From assembly GCA_028693055.1 (NCBI GenBank), contig JAQUWD010000013.1:17429-81428 (forward strand): DNA of 64,000 bases, in the 5' to 3' direction. The position numbers were made by a program, and so were the translations under genes. The DNA comes from Eubacteriales bacterium. Lineage in GTDB: Bacteria; Bacillota; Clostridia; Christensenellales; Aristaeellaceae. This document shows, piece by piece, positions 1 to 8,792 of the stretch (position 1 is its first letter; each line of letters begins with the position of its first letter). A model generated the notes under the pieces. It searched no databases and was not told where the DNA came from. It saw nothing but the letters and a program-made list of their open reading frames with translations.

Positions 1-2
1 GA

Positions 3-650
3 TTTACGAACATGCTCTGCACCGACCAAGCGCATATAAACGGAACCTGCCCCTGCGAGTATCACGGCGTGTCCATGTGCATGGCGTTTGCCTATCGCCT
101 GTGTGAGCGGCTGTACGGCTCCTATCCCCAGTTTAACAACGGCTTGAACGAGGGGGATGAAAGCCCGGCAGGCTGGGTCTATCTGGGCTATGAAAACCGA
201 AGCTGCGTATCCCGGCTTCAGCCCGGTGATTACGTGCGTTGCCGCATCGACGGGGAGTCCAACGAGCACTCGCTGCTGGTGTGGAAGGTGGACGGCGATA
301 CGCTGTTCCTTGTGGAATCCAACTATGATGACAACTGTCTGATCCGCTGGGGCCGCCAGGTCACCAAAGCCCAACTGGCGACCAGCTTGCTGTATGCGTT
401 CCATTATCAGCCCACACCGTCTGCCGTCCGCCCGCCTGTTACGGGAGATGGTACGCCGCTGGCCTTGCTGTATGCCATGCTGGCGGTGGGCGGGCTGGCG
501 CTAGGCAGCTGCTTTCGGTTCCCGGCAAGGCAGCTGCTTCGGCTGCCTGTTTGCGCTGGGCGCTGTGAAGCCGGGATCAGGGGCTATATTACTAAGCCTC
601 TCATCGCGTTTTTCTCCCCTCCGCAGAGAGCAGGCCAAGCGTCAAAGTAG
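3..650 (+). CDS. CHAP/cysteine-peptidase-like secreted protein, 5' partial
   Basis: The frame is open to the window edge, so the true start and any signal peptide are probably missing; an internal ATG lies at 12. The N-terminal part has a Cys-rich block ending in the stretch SMCMAFAY, then LQPGDYV, an EHS motif and ESNYDDNC. I recognise this as the layout of secreted CHAP-like cysteine peptidase or amidase domains common in Clostridia (candidate Cys, His and Asn/Asp in order). About 40 residues of linker lead to a hydrophobic segment near residues 150-167 that could be a membrane anchor. The last 45 residues are Arg/Pro/Cys-rich and do not look like a normal membrane-protein tail, so a frameshift near position 520 is possible. 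The enzymatic role is inference; no substrate can be named. Confidence 0.5.
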   Translation, partial: FTNMLCTDQAHINGTCPCEYHGVSMCMAFAYRLCERLYGSYPQFNNGLNEGDESPAGWVYLGYENRSCVSRLQPGDYVRCRIDGESNEHSLLVWKVDGDTLFLVESNYDDNCLIRWGRQVTKAQLATSLLYAFHYQPTPSAVRPPVTGDGTPLALLYAMLAVGGLALGSCFRFPARQLLRLPVCAGRCEAGIRGYITKPLIAFFSPPQRAGQASK

Positions 651-709
651 CGTTTGCGCACAGCCACCATTTCATCGAGTTTGATTTCATCTTCACTCAC
701 TACTTCGTG

Positions 710-1039
710 TTAACCCAGTAAATTTGTTGCAATCAACGTAATAGGCAAAATAGAAACCGCCACGCTTGCAGCCACGCCAATGACTCGCGTGCGCATCCTC
801 CACAGCCGATGCCGCCCGATACAAAACGCGGCGGCGATCCCCGCACCCAAAAGCGCGAAGCCAATCATTTGCAGAGCCACGGCGTTCATCTCGCCGCCTA
901 CATATTCGGGCAAGGCAGCGGGATAGGCCATGTAGTAGCCCAGATGCAGCGCAGACGACACAATGTAAGAAATGATTTGATTGGCTGCAAGCCCTATGGC
1001 AGCGCCTATTCCAACGGTTTTAAGCAGATGCTTCATCAT
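710..1039 (-). CDS. DUF3021-like small membrane protein
   Basis: A 109-residue protein with four predicted hydrophobic segments: roughly residues 8-30, 55-75 and two near the C-terminus. The N-terminal half (MKHLLK start, then a P-E-Y/G-E-x-N-A-V pattern before the second membrane segment) resembles the DUF3021 family. Those proteins are usually encoded beside LytTR-type regulators and sit in the cytoplasmic membrane; their function is unknown. It is slightly short for the family (about 130 residues is common), and reading continues in the same frame for 42 codons after the stop. ATG codons at 1039 and 1036 both follow a GGAGG site. It lies 15 bases after the phosphodiester glycosidase gene and is probably cotranscribed with it. 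No LytTR partner is visible. Confidence 0.55.
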   Translation of the reverse strand: MMKHLLKTVGIGAAIGLAANQIISYIVSSALHLGYYMAYPAALPEYVGGEMNAVALQMIGFALLGAGIAAAFCIGRHRLWRMRTRVIGVAASVAVSILPITLIATNLLG

Positions 1040-1054
1040 ACAAGACCTCCTACC

Positions 1055-1870
1055 TTAGAAGCAGATAATATCCGAAACCTGACGCTCTTGTCCTCCGGCA
1101 GGCTTGTTCAGAATTTGTCCCTGAAACCAGATTTCAGCCGAGCCGCCGCCGTCCAAATTGAGCGCGGTCTGTGCGCCGTAGTCAATCATCAGCTGTTGCA
1201 GATCTGGCAAAGACATGCCCACCGAGTAGCCGTCCTGACGGCCATCCACCACGATGATGATATAGTGCAGGGGCCCGATTTGTCCAATCGCCGTGCGAGG
1301 CTCCAGCCGCGAGGCCTTGGTGGAGATCACGTCAAAGCTTGGGCTGAATGCCAGAGCCTGTCCGTTTTCCACAAGCGCCGGGCCGAACTCAAAGGTCTGC
1401 CACGCCCCTTCTGAAATCCACTGATTGCCGAGGCCCTTGTAATCCTCACCCTTGCGGTCTACGCGAACGCTCATGTCGCCGTTTCCGTCCACTAGCAGCA
1501 AATTGCGGGTGGTATCGTGGGCGCGCAGTAGTTCGCCGTTGCGGATGATCACACCATATTTATGGGTGGCATAGTCGTCGCCGTTGATGGCAAGGACGGC
1601 GCCTGCCCGATTTGCCAAGTCGGAAACCGCTGCAAGACTGCTGTCGCATTCCGTCCGAAAGCCGGATATATCCGTAAGCTGAACTTCTGCTGCAAAGTAA
1701 ACCACGTTTCCTTCCGAAACTCGGTTGACGACAATTCTCTTTTGTGAATCTTCATATTGCCAGTCATACGGTTCACCGATCACCTCTGTTTGCCATGCCA
1801 TGGCAGCTGATGCAGTCAAGCAAAGCAAAGTAATCAACATACAAAAGAAAAATTTATAGACGCGTCCCAT
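1055..1870 (-). CDS. Exported phosphodiester glycosidase family protein (NAGPA domain)
   Basis: 271 residues. An N-terminal signal peptide (hydrophobic residues 8-24, likely cleavage after AMA) indicates export. The rest matches the NAGPA/DUF2233 fold: a GAVLAINGDDY block near residue 90, the R-T-A-I-G and VDGRQ-x-G-Y-S-V-G-M-S block around 195-220, and the signature LNLDGGGSAE near 240. The family includes the mammalian enzyme that uncovers mannose-6-phosphate and bacterial enzymes acting on phosphodiester-linked sugars, with suspected roles in cell-wall or exopolysaccharide turnover. The substrate here is unknown. The start has a good GGAGGAG site 5 bases upstream. It is first in a two-gene unit with the DUF3021-like gene and divergent from the two-component system. 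Confidence 0.85.
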   Translation of the reverse strand: MGRVYKFFFCMLITLLCLTASAAMAWQTEVIGEPYDWQYEDSQKRIVVNRVSEGNVVYFAAEVQLTDISGFRTECDSSLAAVSDLANRAGAVLAINGDDYATHKYGVIIRNGELLRAHDTTRNLLLVDGNGDMSVRVDRKGEDYKGLGNQWISEGAWQTFEFGPALVENGQALAFSPSFDVISTKASRLEPRTAIGQIGPLHYIIIVVDGRQDGYSVGMSLPDLQQLMIDYGAQTALNLDGGGSAEIWFQGQILNKPAGGQERQVSDIICF

Positions 1871-1996
1871 ACATACTCCTCCGTTTCAAGCGTGTTTGAT
1901 TGAACGAGGATTAGATTACCATCGCTAAATGAGAGGAAGATGAAAAGAAAAAAGAAATTTGAATTCATCGGTTCTCATGGATTCTTCATTTTCTCA

Positions 1997-2005
1997 TGCT
2001 ATAAT
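1997..2005 (+). promoter_or_regulatory. Extended -10 promoter of the two-component operon
   Basis: TGCTATAAT is a perfect -10 hexamer preceded by the TGn extension. No good -35 is visible at 16-18 bases, which is common for extended -10 promoters. It would start RNA near 2012, just before the AAGGAGG site at 2016-2022, giving a very short leader and excluding the in-frame ATG at 1940 as the start. Confidence 0.65.
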
Positions 2006-2029
2006 GAAGCGTCTGAAGGAGGAATGCCC

Positions 2030-2707
2030 ATGCGATTGCTGGTGGTAGAGGATGATAACGCCTTGCGCGCTATTTTGGTGAAGCGGCTCAAGGCGGACGG
2101 ATATGCTGTGGATGATTGCGACAACGGGACGGACGGATTGGAGTTTGCAAGCTGTGCACCGTATGATGCGGTCATTTTGGATATTATGCTGCCGGGTCTT
2201 AACGGGCTTGAGGTGCTCAGCCGGATGCGCGCAGTCCACAACGAATGCGCGGTGCTACTGCTCACGGCGAAAGATACGATTGCCGACCGTGTACGCGGGC
2301 TTGACCTCGGTGCGGATGATTACTTGGTGAAGCCCTTTGCCTATGACGAGCTGCTGGCACGCATTCGCGCGCTTCTGCGCAAGCATACGCAGGTGCGGTC
2401 ACCGCTTTTGCATGTGGCAGGGCTGAGTATGGACACCTCGGCGCGCACCGTTACGCGAGACGGACGAAGCATCACCCTGTCCGCCAAGGAATATGCCATG
2501 CTGGAATATTTCATGCGCAACGCGGGTCAGGTGCTTACCCGCGACCAAATTGCCGACCATGTATGGGACAATGAATGCAGCTTTGAATCCAATTTGGTGG
2601 ACGTTTATGTGCGCTACCTTCGCGGAAAAATCGACAAGGACGCGCCGCAAAAGCTGCTGCACACGGTGCGCGGCACGGGCTATGTGCTGCGCGGCGAGGA
2701 GGAATGA
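2030..2707 (+). CDS. OmpR/PhoB-family response regulator
   Basis: 225 residues: receiver domain (about 1-115) and winged-helix C-terminal DNA-binding domain (about 125-222). The acidic pocket D8-D9, phosphoacceptor D51 in VILDIMLPG, T79 and K101 in LVKPF are all present, so phosphorylation should be functional. The C-terminal domain carries the recognition-helix and wing pattern ending in RGTGYVLR. Start choice: AAGGAGG at 2016-2022 sits one base before an ATG at 2024 but 7 bases before the ATG at 2030, which gives a standard N-terminus. The in-frame ATG at 1940 lies upstream of the promoter. It is translationally coupled to the downstream sensor kinase and presumably regulates genes in response to it; targets are unknown. 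Confidence 0.93.
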   Translation: MRLLVVEDDNALRAILVKRLKADGYAVDDCDNGTDGLEFASCAPYDAVILDIMLPGLNGLEVLSRMRAVHNECAVLLLTAKDTIADRVRGLDLGADDYLVKPFAYDELLARIRALLRKHTQVRSPLLHVAGLSMDTSARTVTRDGRSITLSAKEYAMLEYFMRNAGQVLTRDQIADHVWDNECSFESNLVDVYVRYLRGKIDKDAPQKLLHTVRGTGYVLRGEEE

Positions 2708-2712
2708 CCGCC

Positions 2713-4065
2713 ATGGCAAAGCGCCTGCGTCTGCGGGATAAAATGACGCTGTGGTATACGCTGATGACGCTCGTCACGCTGGCGGCTTTCAGCTGCGCAA
2801 TCTATTTCACAACAAACCACGTCTTGACCGAAATGCTGGAACGGGATGTTCGCCTGTCCTTGCAGCAAATTATTGCGCAGGTTGAAAATGAGGACGGTTT
2901 GTTGACCTTTGAGGACGAGGTGCCGATTTCTTCCGGCAGCATGTACTTTGTGACCGAGAAAAACGGCAGTGAGCTGGCTTCCTTCGGTAACGATATCACC
3001 TTGTTTGACAACTTTCCCGTGAACCCGGATGCGTACCGCATTGTGCAAGGAGAGTCGGAACGCTGGATGCTCTTGGACAGCGACGTCATTGATGTGGATG
3101 ATTTCGAGATACGCGTTCGTGTGGCGGGTTCCTTTGCGATGAATGATCGGGTGCTGGCATCTTTGAGCCTGCTGCTTTTCATCAGCGTGCCGTTTGTGGT
3201 GCTGGTTGCGCTGCTGGGCGGATGGCTGATCGCGAAGAAATCCCTTGCGCCCATTGGGCAAATCATCGGCAGCGCCAACGAAATTGCACAGGGAGATTTG
3301 TCGGTTCGCATACCTCCTGCGCCTGTCAAGGACGAAATCGGAGAGCTGAGCGATACGCTCAACCACATGCTGGATAGCGTGGAAACCGCCTTTGCGCGAG
3401 AAAAGCGCTTCACCTCCGACGCATCCCACGAGCTGCGCACCCCGGTAGCCGTCATGCGTGCCTATGCGGAAAGCTTACGTGCGGAAGACAACACGACGGA
3501 GGAGCAACGAACCGAGATTGATACCATGCTGACCGAGTGCGAACGGATGCAAAAGATCATCGCGCAACTGCTGACCATCACGCGCGGGCAGGAGGGGCAC
3601 TATCCCATCTGCATGGAGCCTGTTGCTTTGCGCGACGTGGCTGAAGGGGTCGCGGACAGTTTACAGGACAAGCTCAATGCGCAGCAAAGTGAGCTGCGCA
3701 TCGACGTCCCGGAGAACCTCGTCGTGCAGGCTGACCAAAGCCTAGTGACCGAGCTGCTTCTCAACCTGACTGAGAACGCCATCAAATACGGAAAACTGAA
3801 CGGGCATATATTCCTAAGCGCATCACAGGAGCAAGGACAAACGCGCATCACAGTATCCGATGATGGCATCGGCATTCCTCAAGAAGCGCTGCCGCATATT
3901 TTTGAGCGATTCTATCGTGTGGACACGGTGCGGGATCGCAGCGGAACAGGACTTGGGCTTTCGATTGCGGAGTGGATCGTCAAGGCTCATAACGGGAAAA
4001 TGGAAGTGCAAAGCGAGCTTGGGAAGGGGACTGCCTTTCAAGTAACACTGCCGGAAAAAAATTAA
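2713..4065 (+). CDS. Membrane sensor histidine kinase
   Basis: 450 residues. Membrane segment 1 is near residues 10-32 and segment 2 near 155-180, enclosing an extracytoplasmic sensor region of about 120 residues. A HAMP domain follows, then the dimerisation box with phosphoacceptor His in ASHELRTP near residue 240. The ATP-binding domain has the N box (NLTENAIKYG), the G1 box (DDGIGIP) and the G2 box (GTGLGLSIA). This is the CusS/BaeS-like architecture usual for partners of OmpR-type regulators. The AGGAGG at 2697-2702 is one base from an ATG at 2704 that overlaps the regulator stop, but 10 bases from the ATG at 2713, which I prefer. The signal sensed cannot be read from the sequence. Confidence 0.92.
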   Translation: MAKRLRLRDKMTLWYTLMTLVTLAAFSCAIYFTTNHVLTEMLERDVRLSLQQIIAQVENEDGLLTFEDEVPISSGSMYFVTEKNGSELASFGNDITLFDNFPVNPDAYRIVQGESERWMLLDSDVIDVDDFEIRVRVAGSFAMNDRVLASLSLLLFISVPFVVLVALLGGWLIAKKSLAPIGQIIGSANEIAQGDLSVRIPPAPVKDEIGELSDTLNHMLDSVETAFAREKRFTSDASHELRTPVAVMRAYAESLRAEDNTTEEQRTEIDTMLTECERMQKIIAQLLTITRGQEGHYPICMEPVALRDVAEGVADSLQDKLNAQQSELRIDVPENLVVQADQSLVTELLLNLTENAIKYGKLNGHIFLSASQEQGQTRITVSDDGIGIPQEALPHIFERFYRVDTVRDRSGTGLGLSIAEWIVKAHNGKMEVQSELGKGTAFQVTLPEKN

Positions 4066-4077
4066 CTAAATTACTTT

Positions 4078-4105
4078 GCCGGGATGGGCCTTATCCCCGC
4101 TTTTT
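4078..4105 (+). terminator. Probable terminator of the two-component operon
   Basis: A short stem (GGGAT at 4081-4085 with ATCCC at 4093-4097, extended by two pairs past a mismatch) is followed by TTTTT at 4101-4105, 12 bases after the kinase stop. The stem is short, so termination may be partial. Confidence 0.45.
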
Positions 4106-4212
4106 GCGTATCTGCACTGGCGCAGGTAACACCATACCGCCATTGTCATTGAATCAACTGTCGAAGGGGATTTCATTATGACTTTGTCGCCCGGAAAAGC
4201 AGCCAAATTTAA

Positions 4213-4243
4213 AAAAGCATAGGTTTTGCAGACCTATGCTTTT
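4213..4243. terminator. Bidirectional terminator hairpin
   Basis: A 12-bp perfect stem AAAAGCATAGGT / ACCTATGCTTTT with a 7-base loop. The A and T runs are part of the stem, so it works on both strands. It sits between the convergent two-component operon and the regulator-epimerase operon. Confidence 0.85.
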
Positions 4244-4289
4244 CAATTGCCGATATTGCTGTAAGCTAAGCGCGCCCAAACTCGCGTTT

Positions 4290-5498
4290 TTACTCCCGCG
4301 CCAGTAGCTCGTCAAACATTTTATCCACCATAATTAACATTCTAGGCAGATGGAAAGGCCCCTTAAAGGTACTGCCTTTGGTGGGCGGCATGGTAGGCTT
4401 GCCGTCCCGACGTAGATAACCGTACCATTCGCCATATTCGGGATCGCTGAATATTCGCTTGCAATATTCCAACGTTTTGGTGAACCAATCGTAATACTTC
4501 TGGTCGTTGGTGTCGCGGTAGGCCATCAACGATGCGATGAGGATCTCATCATGAGGCCACCACAGCTTCATGTCGTGCTCATAGGCTTCCGTAGGCAAAC
4601 CAAGGCAGTCGATAAAGTAAAGCAGTCCGCCGTATTCCTTATCCCATCCAGCCTCGATGGCGAAGGTAAACACATCGCAGGCCTTTTTCAATAGCTCGGG
4701 ATCATTGGTGACCTTTGCCATGGACATGAGGAACCAGCTGCATTCGATATCATGACCCGGATTCACGACGCGGCCGGCTGTTACGTCGCCCATGAACTCG
4801 CCGTTCATGCCAACGCTTTCCAGCGTGCATTTCATATCCGGCTTGTGATGGAAACGGAAAATGTCGTCTACACACTGCTTTGCGCGTTCCATATACAAAG
4901 CGGTGTTTTTGGGATCGCAGCGCATCAGAACCGTGGAAATGTTCAGGTAGATCATGGGATCGGCTAGCGACCGGCCCGTTCGCGTTTCGGGGATGGTCTT
5001 GGGGCCCATGCCTGTGGGATCTTTTATGAGGCCGTGGTTCAGCTTCCAGATGAGCTCATACGCGTCCCGGGCGCGCTGCATGCAGCTTTCATCCCCTGTA
5101 AGGGCGGCATATTCCGCGTTAGCCAAGGCGTAGAAGCCTTCCGAAAAGCAGTAGCGGCGTTGACGCAGGGGCTTGCCGTCGGCGGTTACGGTAAAATACA
5201 TACGGTTTCCAGCCGCGCGGTTGATGCAGTACTTTTCCATAAAATCAAGGCAGCTTTTGGAAATGTCCAGCCATTCCTGCTTTACGCCGTAGGCAGCGCA
5301 AAGCGAGGCGAAGGTCCAAGCGCAGCGTCCCTGCATCCATACGCTTTTATCGGTGGAGTAGAGCTTCCCGGTGCGGTCAAGGCAGGTATAGACGCCCCCG
5401 TTCTCATGGTCAATGCCGTTTTTTACCCAGAAGCGCACGCAGCGGTCCAGTTCGTCTTTAACCCATTGCTGTTGAGCTATCATTTGTTCCCGGTTCAT
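4290..5498 (-). CDS. AGE-family epimerase (N-acylglucosamine 2-epimerase-like)
   Basis: 402 residues, full length for the (alpha/alpha)6-barrel AGE family. Family features visible are HENGGVYTCLDRTG near the N-terminus, WMQGRCAWTFASL, the PGHDIECSW motif mid-protein with its catalytic-type His, and LWWPHDEILIA near residue 320 with the second conserved His. These residues serve the base catalysis of C2 epimerisation. Members interconvert N-acetylmannosamine and N-acetylglucosamine, or isomerise cellobiose or mannose. Beside a sialate lyase-like gene, the best inference is ManNAc to GlcNAc conversion in the cytoplasm after sialic acid cleavage. It is cotranscribed 33 bases downstream of the FadR-type regulator, with AGAGG 8 bases before the start. 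Other sugars (for example cellobiose) are not excluded. Confidence 0.87.
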   Translation of the reverse strand: MNREQMIAQQQWVKDELDRCVRFWVKNGIDHENGGVYTCLDRTGKLYSTDKSVWMQGRCAWTFASLCAAYGVKQEWLDISKSCLDFMEKYCINRAAGNRMYFTVTADGKPLRQRRYCFSEGFYALANAEYAALTGDESCMQRARDAYELIWKLNHGLIKDPTGMGPKTIPETRTGRSLADPMIYLNISTVLMRCDPKNTALYMERAKQCVDDIFRFHHKPDMKCTLESVGMNGEFMGDVTAGRVVNPGHDIECSWFLMSMAKVTNDPELLKKACDVFTFAIEAGWDKEYGGLLYFIDCLGLPTEAYEHDMKLWWPHDEILIASLMAYRDTNDQKYYDWFTKTLEYCKRIFSDPEYGEWYGYLRRDGKPTMPPTKGSTFKGPFHLPRMLIMVDKMFDELLARE

Positions 5499-5531
5499 TT
5501 TGATTACCTCTTTTCTTTTAGCCGTAATGGA

Positions 5532-6227
5532 TCAGTATTCTTCAAAGCTGTTTAAATTGGAATATTTGCCGGATGCAAAATGGGATTCCATAGCCTTGGC
5601 AAAGGCCTCGTAATCATGGTTTTCCAACGCAAGCACAATGTTTTCATGCTTGGCAATGGTGTCGCCCAGATGCTTTGCTTTTTCCTCGGGCTGAAAGTTT
5701 TCGTCCACCGCCCAGATCGCCTCCAGCAAAGAGGTAAGCACGCTGTTTTTCAGATGGGCGAACAAGGTCATATGAAAGGCTTTATCGTCCGCATGGAAGA
5801 AGATATGCTGCTCCCATTTGGTCTTAATGGCTTCCAGACTATCGCGAATCTTACGGATGTCACTGTCTGTTAACGCTAGATAAGCCTCCCGCATATAGCT
5901 TAATTCAATCATCTTTCGAATGCCCAGCATTTCGCGAATAGAACGCTTTTCCTCTCCTACGGTGAAAAAAAGAACGTTTTGGAAGATAAAATCCAGATTA
6001 AAAGCCTTTACAACGGTTCCGCGACCGGGGCAGGACTGGATCATGCCCATTAGCTCCATGCTTTTGATAGCCTCGCGCAGTACGTTCCGGCTAACGCCCA
6101 GCATCTCGCACATTTGTTGCTCTGTCGGTAGAGAATCACCTTCTCTTAGATTGTTACGGATAATATACCCGCGTATTTCCCGAAAAGTTTGAATATAAAG
6201 CTTATCTTCTTTTTTGAGGTTTTTCAT
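5532..6227 (-). CDS. FadR-subfamily GntR transcriptional regulator
   Basis: 231 residues. An N-terminal winged helix-turn-helix (about 1-70) carries the GntR pattern REGDSLPTEQQMCEMLGVSR-x-x-x-REA. The C-terminal all-helical FCD ligand domain (about 90-220) has family Asp/His positions (FHMTLF, and H in KHENI) suited to a metal-bound effector. Such regulators often control sialate, uronate or gluconate genes. It is divergent from the transporter-lyase operon and shares a 270-bp intergenic region with it that contains a TGTAGTACA palindrome on the promoter. I prefer the ATG at 6227, with GTGAGG 9 bases upstream; an in-frame GTG lies at 6242 inside that site. The likely effector is a sugar from the imported substrate (inference). 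Confidence 0.9.
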   Translation of the reverse strand: MKNLKKEDKLYIQTFREIRGYIIRNNLREGDSLPTEQQMCEMLGVSRNVLREAIKSMELMGMIQSCPGRGTVVKAFNLDFIFQNVLFFTVGEEKRSIREMLGIRKMIELSYMREAYLALTDSDIRKIRDSLEAIKTKWEQHIFFHADDKAFHMTLFAHLKNSVLTSLLEAIWAVDENFQPEEKAKHLGDTIAKHENIVLALENHDYEAFAKAMESHFASGKYSNLNSFEEY

Positions 6228-6392
6228 GCCGTGCGGCCTCACAATTCATTTATTCGATTTGTAGGATAATTCACTCAGATTGTAACGCAAGAAGGGGGGA
6301 ATGTCAATCGGGTGTTTTCTTAACTCATAGCGGCAAATTGAAATATCAGATAATGAAATATAAATTATTCTGACAAATCTTACAAAAAGGGG

Positions 6393-6421
6393 TTGACAAG
6401 ATATGTAGTTTGTAGTACATT
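6393..6421 (+). promoter_or_regulatory. Promoter of the sialate-type ABC operon with overlapping operator
   Basis: TTGACA (6393-6398), a 17-base spacer and TACATT (6416-6421). The perfect palindrome TGTA-G-TACA at 6411-6419 overlaps the -10 and fits the short T-GT-N-AC-A half-site layout known for FadR/FCD-type GntR operators. Binding by the divergent regulator would occlude RNA polymerase. The promoter is directly visible; the regulator-operator pairing is inference. Confidence 0.7.
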
Positions 6422-6496
6422 TAACATGAGCTTCCGATACGGCGTTCGCCGTTGGGAAGAAGTGAACGTAACCTAATAAAAAGGAGGAATTCTATC

Positions 6497-7783
6497 ATGA
6501 AAAAGCTACTCGCGGTTCTGTTGACTTTGATGATGGTACTTTCGATGAGCACTCTGGCCATGGCAGAGGCTGCCACTGAAATCACCCTGTGGACTTATCC
6601 GATCGGCGGATGGGGAAACGAGGAAACCGTTAATGGCATCATTGCTAATTTTAACGCCGTGCATCCTGAAATCAAGGTGACGGTTCAGTATTTGGATTAT
6701 GCCTCCGGTGACGATCAGGTCACGACGGCGATTGAAGCCGGCACCACGCCTGATATCATCATGGAAGGCCCTGAGCGCTTGGTAACCAACTGGGGCGCTG
6801 CTGGTAAGATGCTGGACGTCAGCGATCTGTGGACCGAGGAAGCGCTGGCGGATATCGGCGCTACTAGCCAAGCGGTGGTTGCCGCCTGCAAAACCGCCGA
6901 TGGCAAGTACTATGAATATCCCCTGTGCATGACCACCCACTGCATGATCATCGACCGCGCCGCCTTTGAGGCTGCCGACGCGATGCAGTACATTGATGAA
7001 GAAACCCACACCTGGACCACCGAAGGCTTTGAGAACGCTCTGCGCGCTCTGGCTGCGGCTGGCAACCCTGTAACCGGTATCGTTTACTGCGGCGGTCAGG
7101 GCGGCGATCAGGGCACCCGTGCTCTGGCAATGAACCTGTACTCTGCCAAGTTTACCAACGAAGATCACACCGCTTATACCATGAACAGCGAAGCGGGCGT
7201 CAAGGGCATCCAGAAGCTAGCTGACTTGGTAACCGAAGGCGTTCTCACCGCTGACCCTTCTATCGTGGCTGGTGACGAAATTGCCCTGTTCTGCAATGGC
7301 ACCGCTAAAATGAGCTTCTGCTGGAATGCCTCCGCAGCTGCCAGCAACAAAACCTCCATTGCTGAAGGTATTGAGCCCTTCCCCATGGCCTTCCCCTCTG
7401 AGGACGGCGTGCCTGAGCTGTGCGGCGGCATTTGGGGCTTCGGCTTGTTCAACAACGGCGACGACGCGAAGGCCGCTGCCGCGAAGACCTTCATCCAGTT
7501 CGTATCCGACGACAAGACGCAGGGACCTGCCAGCGTGTACGCCACCGGCTTCTTCCCGGTTCGCTCCTCCTTTGGCGACATTTATGCCGGCACCGAGAAG
7601 GCTGATAACGCCGATTACGCGATCTTCATGCCTTATCTGGGCGACTACTACAATGTGACCTCCGGTTGGGCTACGCAGCGCACCGAATGGTGGAACATGC
7701 TCCAACGCGTATTCGCGGGCGGCGACGTGACCACCGAAGTGAACGCTTATGTAGATGCTTCCAACGCAAGCATTACTAAATAA
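6497..7783 (+). CDS. Sugar ABC transporter solute-binding protein
   Basis: 428 residues. It has a signal peptide (MKKLLAVLL start, cleavage likely after AMA near residue 23) and an extracellular solute-binding family 1 fold, beginning with ITLWTYPIG and containing the family's P-D-I-I-M-E-G block and the late G-F-F-P-V-R motif. It should deliver an amino sugar or oligosaccharide to the two permeases downstream. No Cys is present at the cleavage site, so it is not a classical lipoprotein. AAGGAGG lies 9 bases before the ATG at 6497; an in-frame ATG 45 bases earlier has no such site. The hairpin after the gene separates it from the permeases, as often seen where binding protein is made in excess. 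Confidence 0.92.
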   Translation: MKKLLAVLLTLMMVLSMSTLAMAEAATEITLWTYPIGGWGNEETVNGIIANFNAVHPEIKVTVQYLDYASGDDQVTTAIEAGTTPDIIMEGPERLVTNWGAAGKMLDVSDLWTEEALADIGATSQAVVAACKTADGKYYEYPLCMTTHCMIIDRAAFEAADAMQYIDEETHTWTTEGFENALRALAAAGNPVTGIVYCGGQGGDQGTRALAMNLYSAKFTNEDHTAYTMNSEAGVKGIQKLADLVTEGVLTADPSIVAGDEIALFCNGTAKMSFCWNASAAASNKTSIAEGIEPFPMAFPSEDGVPELCGGIWGFGLFNNGDDAKAAAAKTFIQFVSDDKTQGPASVYATGFFPVRSSFGDIYAGTEKADNADYAIFMPYLGDYYNVTSGWATQRTEWWNMLQRVFAGGDVTTEVNAYVDASNASITK

Positions 7784-7809
7784 GGAATCACAATCATCAT
7801 GCAAGCGTT

Positions 7810-7842
7810 GCGCTTCCCCGTTCCTTCACGGGCGGGGAGCGC
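7810..7842 (+). promoter_or_regulatory. Intercistronic hairpin after the binding-protein gene
   Basis: GCGCTTCCCCG pairs with CGGGGAGCGC (10 bp with one bulge) between the binding-protein and first permease genes. It lacks a long T run directly after the stem. A role in stabilising upstream mRNA or partial attenuation is inference. Confidence 0.6.
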
Positions 7843-7869
7843 AGCGCTTTTATAAAGGGGGCGTATCGT

Positions 7870-8775
7870 ATGCAAAAAACGATTGATATTTCAAAGCAGC
7901 TGAAGCAAACGCGACGGCGTGAGAATATAGCGGGTTATCTGTTTATGGCTCCCAGTTTGCTTTTCTTTGCGGGGTTTGTTATTTTTCCCATGGGAATGTG
8001 CCTTTTCACCAGCATGTTCGATTACACCATGACGAATTTCGACTTCGTCGGCTTTAGCAATTATTATGAGCTTTTCAGGGATCCAACCTTCGGCAAATCG
8101 CTAATCAATACCATCATCATCGTGGTGGCCAGCGTGCCTACGGTCTGCCTGTTCTCCTTGTGGGTAGGCTCCATTATTTACAAGCTGAAGGATATCCACA
8201 CCTCCTTCTTTCGTTGCATCTTTTATCTGCCGGTAGTGACCGGCTCCGTAGCCGTAACGGTGGTTTGGAAATGGATGTTCAATCCCTATTACGGGCTGCT
8301 TAACTATGTGTTTAAAGGGCTAGGTATTATTTCGACCAACATGAACTGGCTAGGCAATATGGATACGGCGCTGTGGTGCATTATCCTGATTCTGTTCACC
8401 ACCTCCGTAGGCCAGCCCATTGTTCTCTATGTTTCAGCGCTCAGCAATGTGGACCATTCGCTGGTGGAGGCTGCCGAGGTGGACGGCGCTACCAACATGC
8501 AGGTATTCTGGCGCATCAAATGGCCTCAGATCATGCCAACGACCCTCTATATTCTTGTCATTACCACCATTAACTCCTTCCAGTGCTTTGCGCTGATTCA
8601 GCTGCTGACCTCCGGCGGCCCGAACTATGCCACAAGCACCATCATGTATTACATTTATTACGAAGCGTTTAAGCTTTCCCGCTATGGCTACGGCAGCGCC
8701 ATGGGTGTGATTCTTGCGATTATTATCGCATTGTTCAGCGCCGTGCAGTTCCGTCTGGCCAAGTCGGATCAGTAA
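7870..8775 (+). CDS. Sugar ABC transporter permease (MalF/UgpA type)
   Basis: 301 residues with about six membrane helices, the first at residues 20-42. The cytoplasmic coupling loop has the EAA motif EAAEVDGATNMQ...W near residue 205, which contacts the ATPase. It pairs with the next gene to form the membrane channel of a carbohydrate-uptake importer. GGGG lies a few bases before the ATG at 7870. No ATPase is encoded in the cluster, so a shared MsmX-type ATPase elsewhere is probably used, as is usual for this transporter class in Firmicutes. Confidence 0.93.
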   Translation: MQKTIDISKQLKQTRRRENIAGYLFMAPSLLFFAGFVIFPMGMCLFTSMFDYTMTNFDFVGFSNYYELFRDPTFGKSLINTIIIVVASVPTVCLFSLWVGSIIYKLKDIHTSFFRCIFYLPVVTGSVAVTVVWKWMFNPYYGLLNYVFKGLGIISTNMNWLGNMDTALWCIILILFTTSVGQPIVLYVSALSNVDHSLVEAAEVDGATNMQVFWRIKWPQIMPTTLYILVITTINSFQCFALIQLLTSGGPNYATSTIMYYIYYEAFKLSRYGYGSAMGVILAIIIALFSAVQFRLAKSDQ

Positions 8776-8792
8776 GGGAGGGAGAGTAGACG

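Noticed and set aside
584..700. A 38-codon minus-strand frame in phase with the DUF3021-like gene after its stop.
   Set aside because: It has a GTG start without a clear ribosome site and no recognised family; it could be a remnant, but nothing supports expression.
4178..4222. A 14-codon reading frame with an upstream GAAGGGG site, ending inside the bidirectional terminator.
   Set aside because: Its end overlaps the hairpin, it resembles nothing convincingly (a slight likeness to an HU protein tail only), and it is too short to judge.
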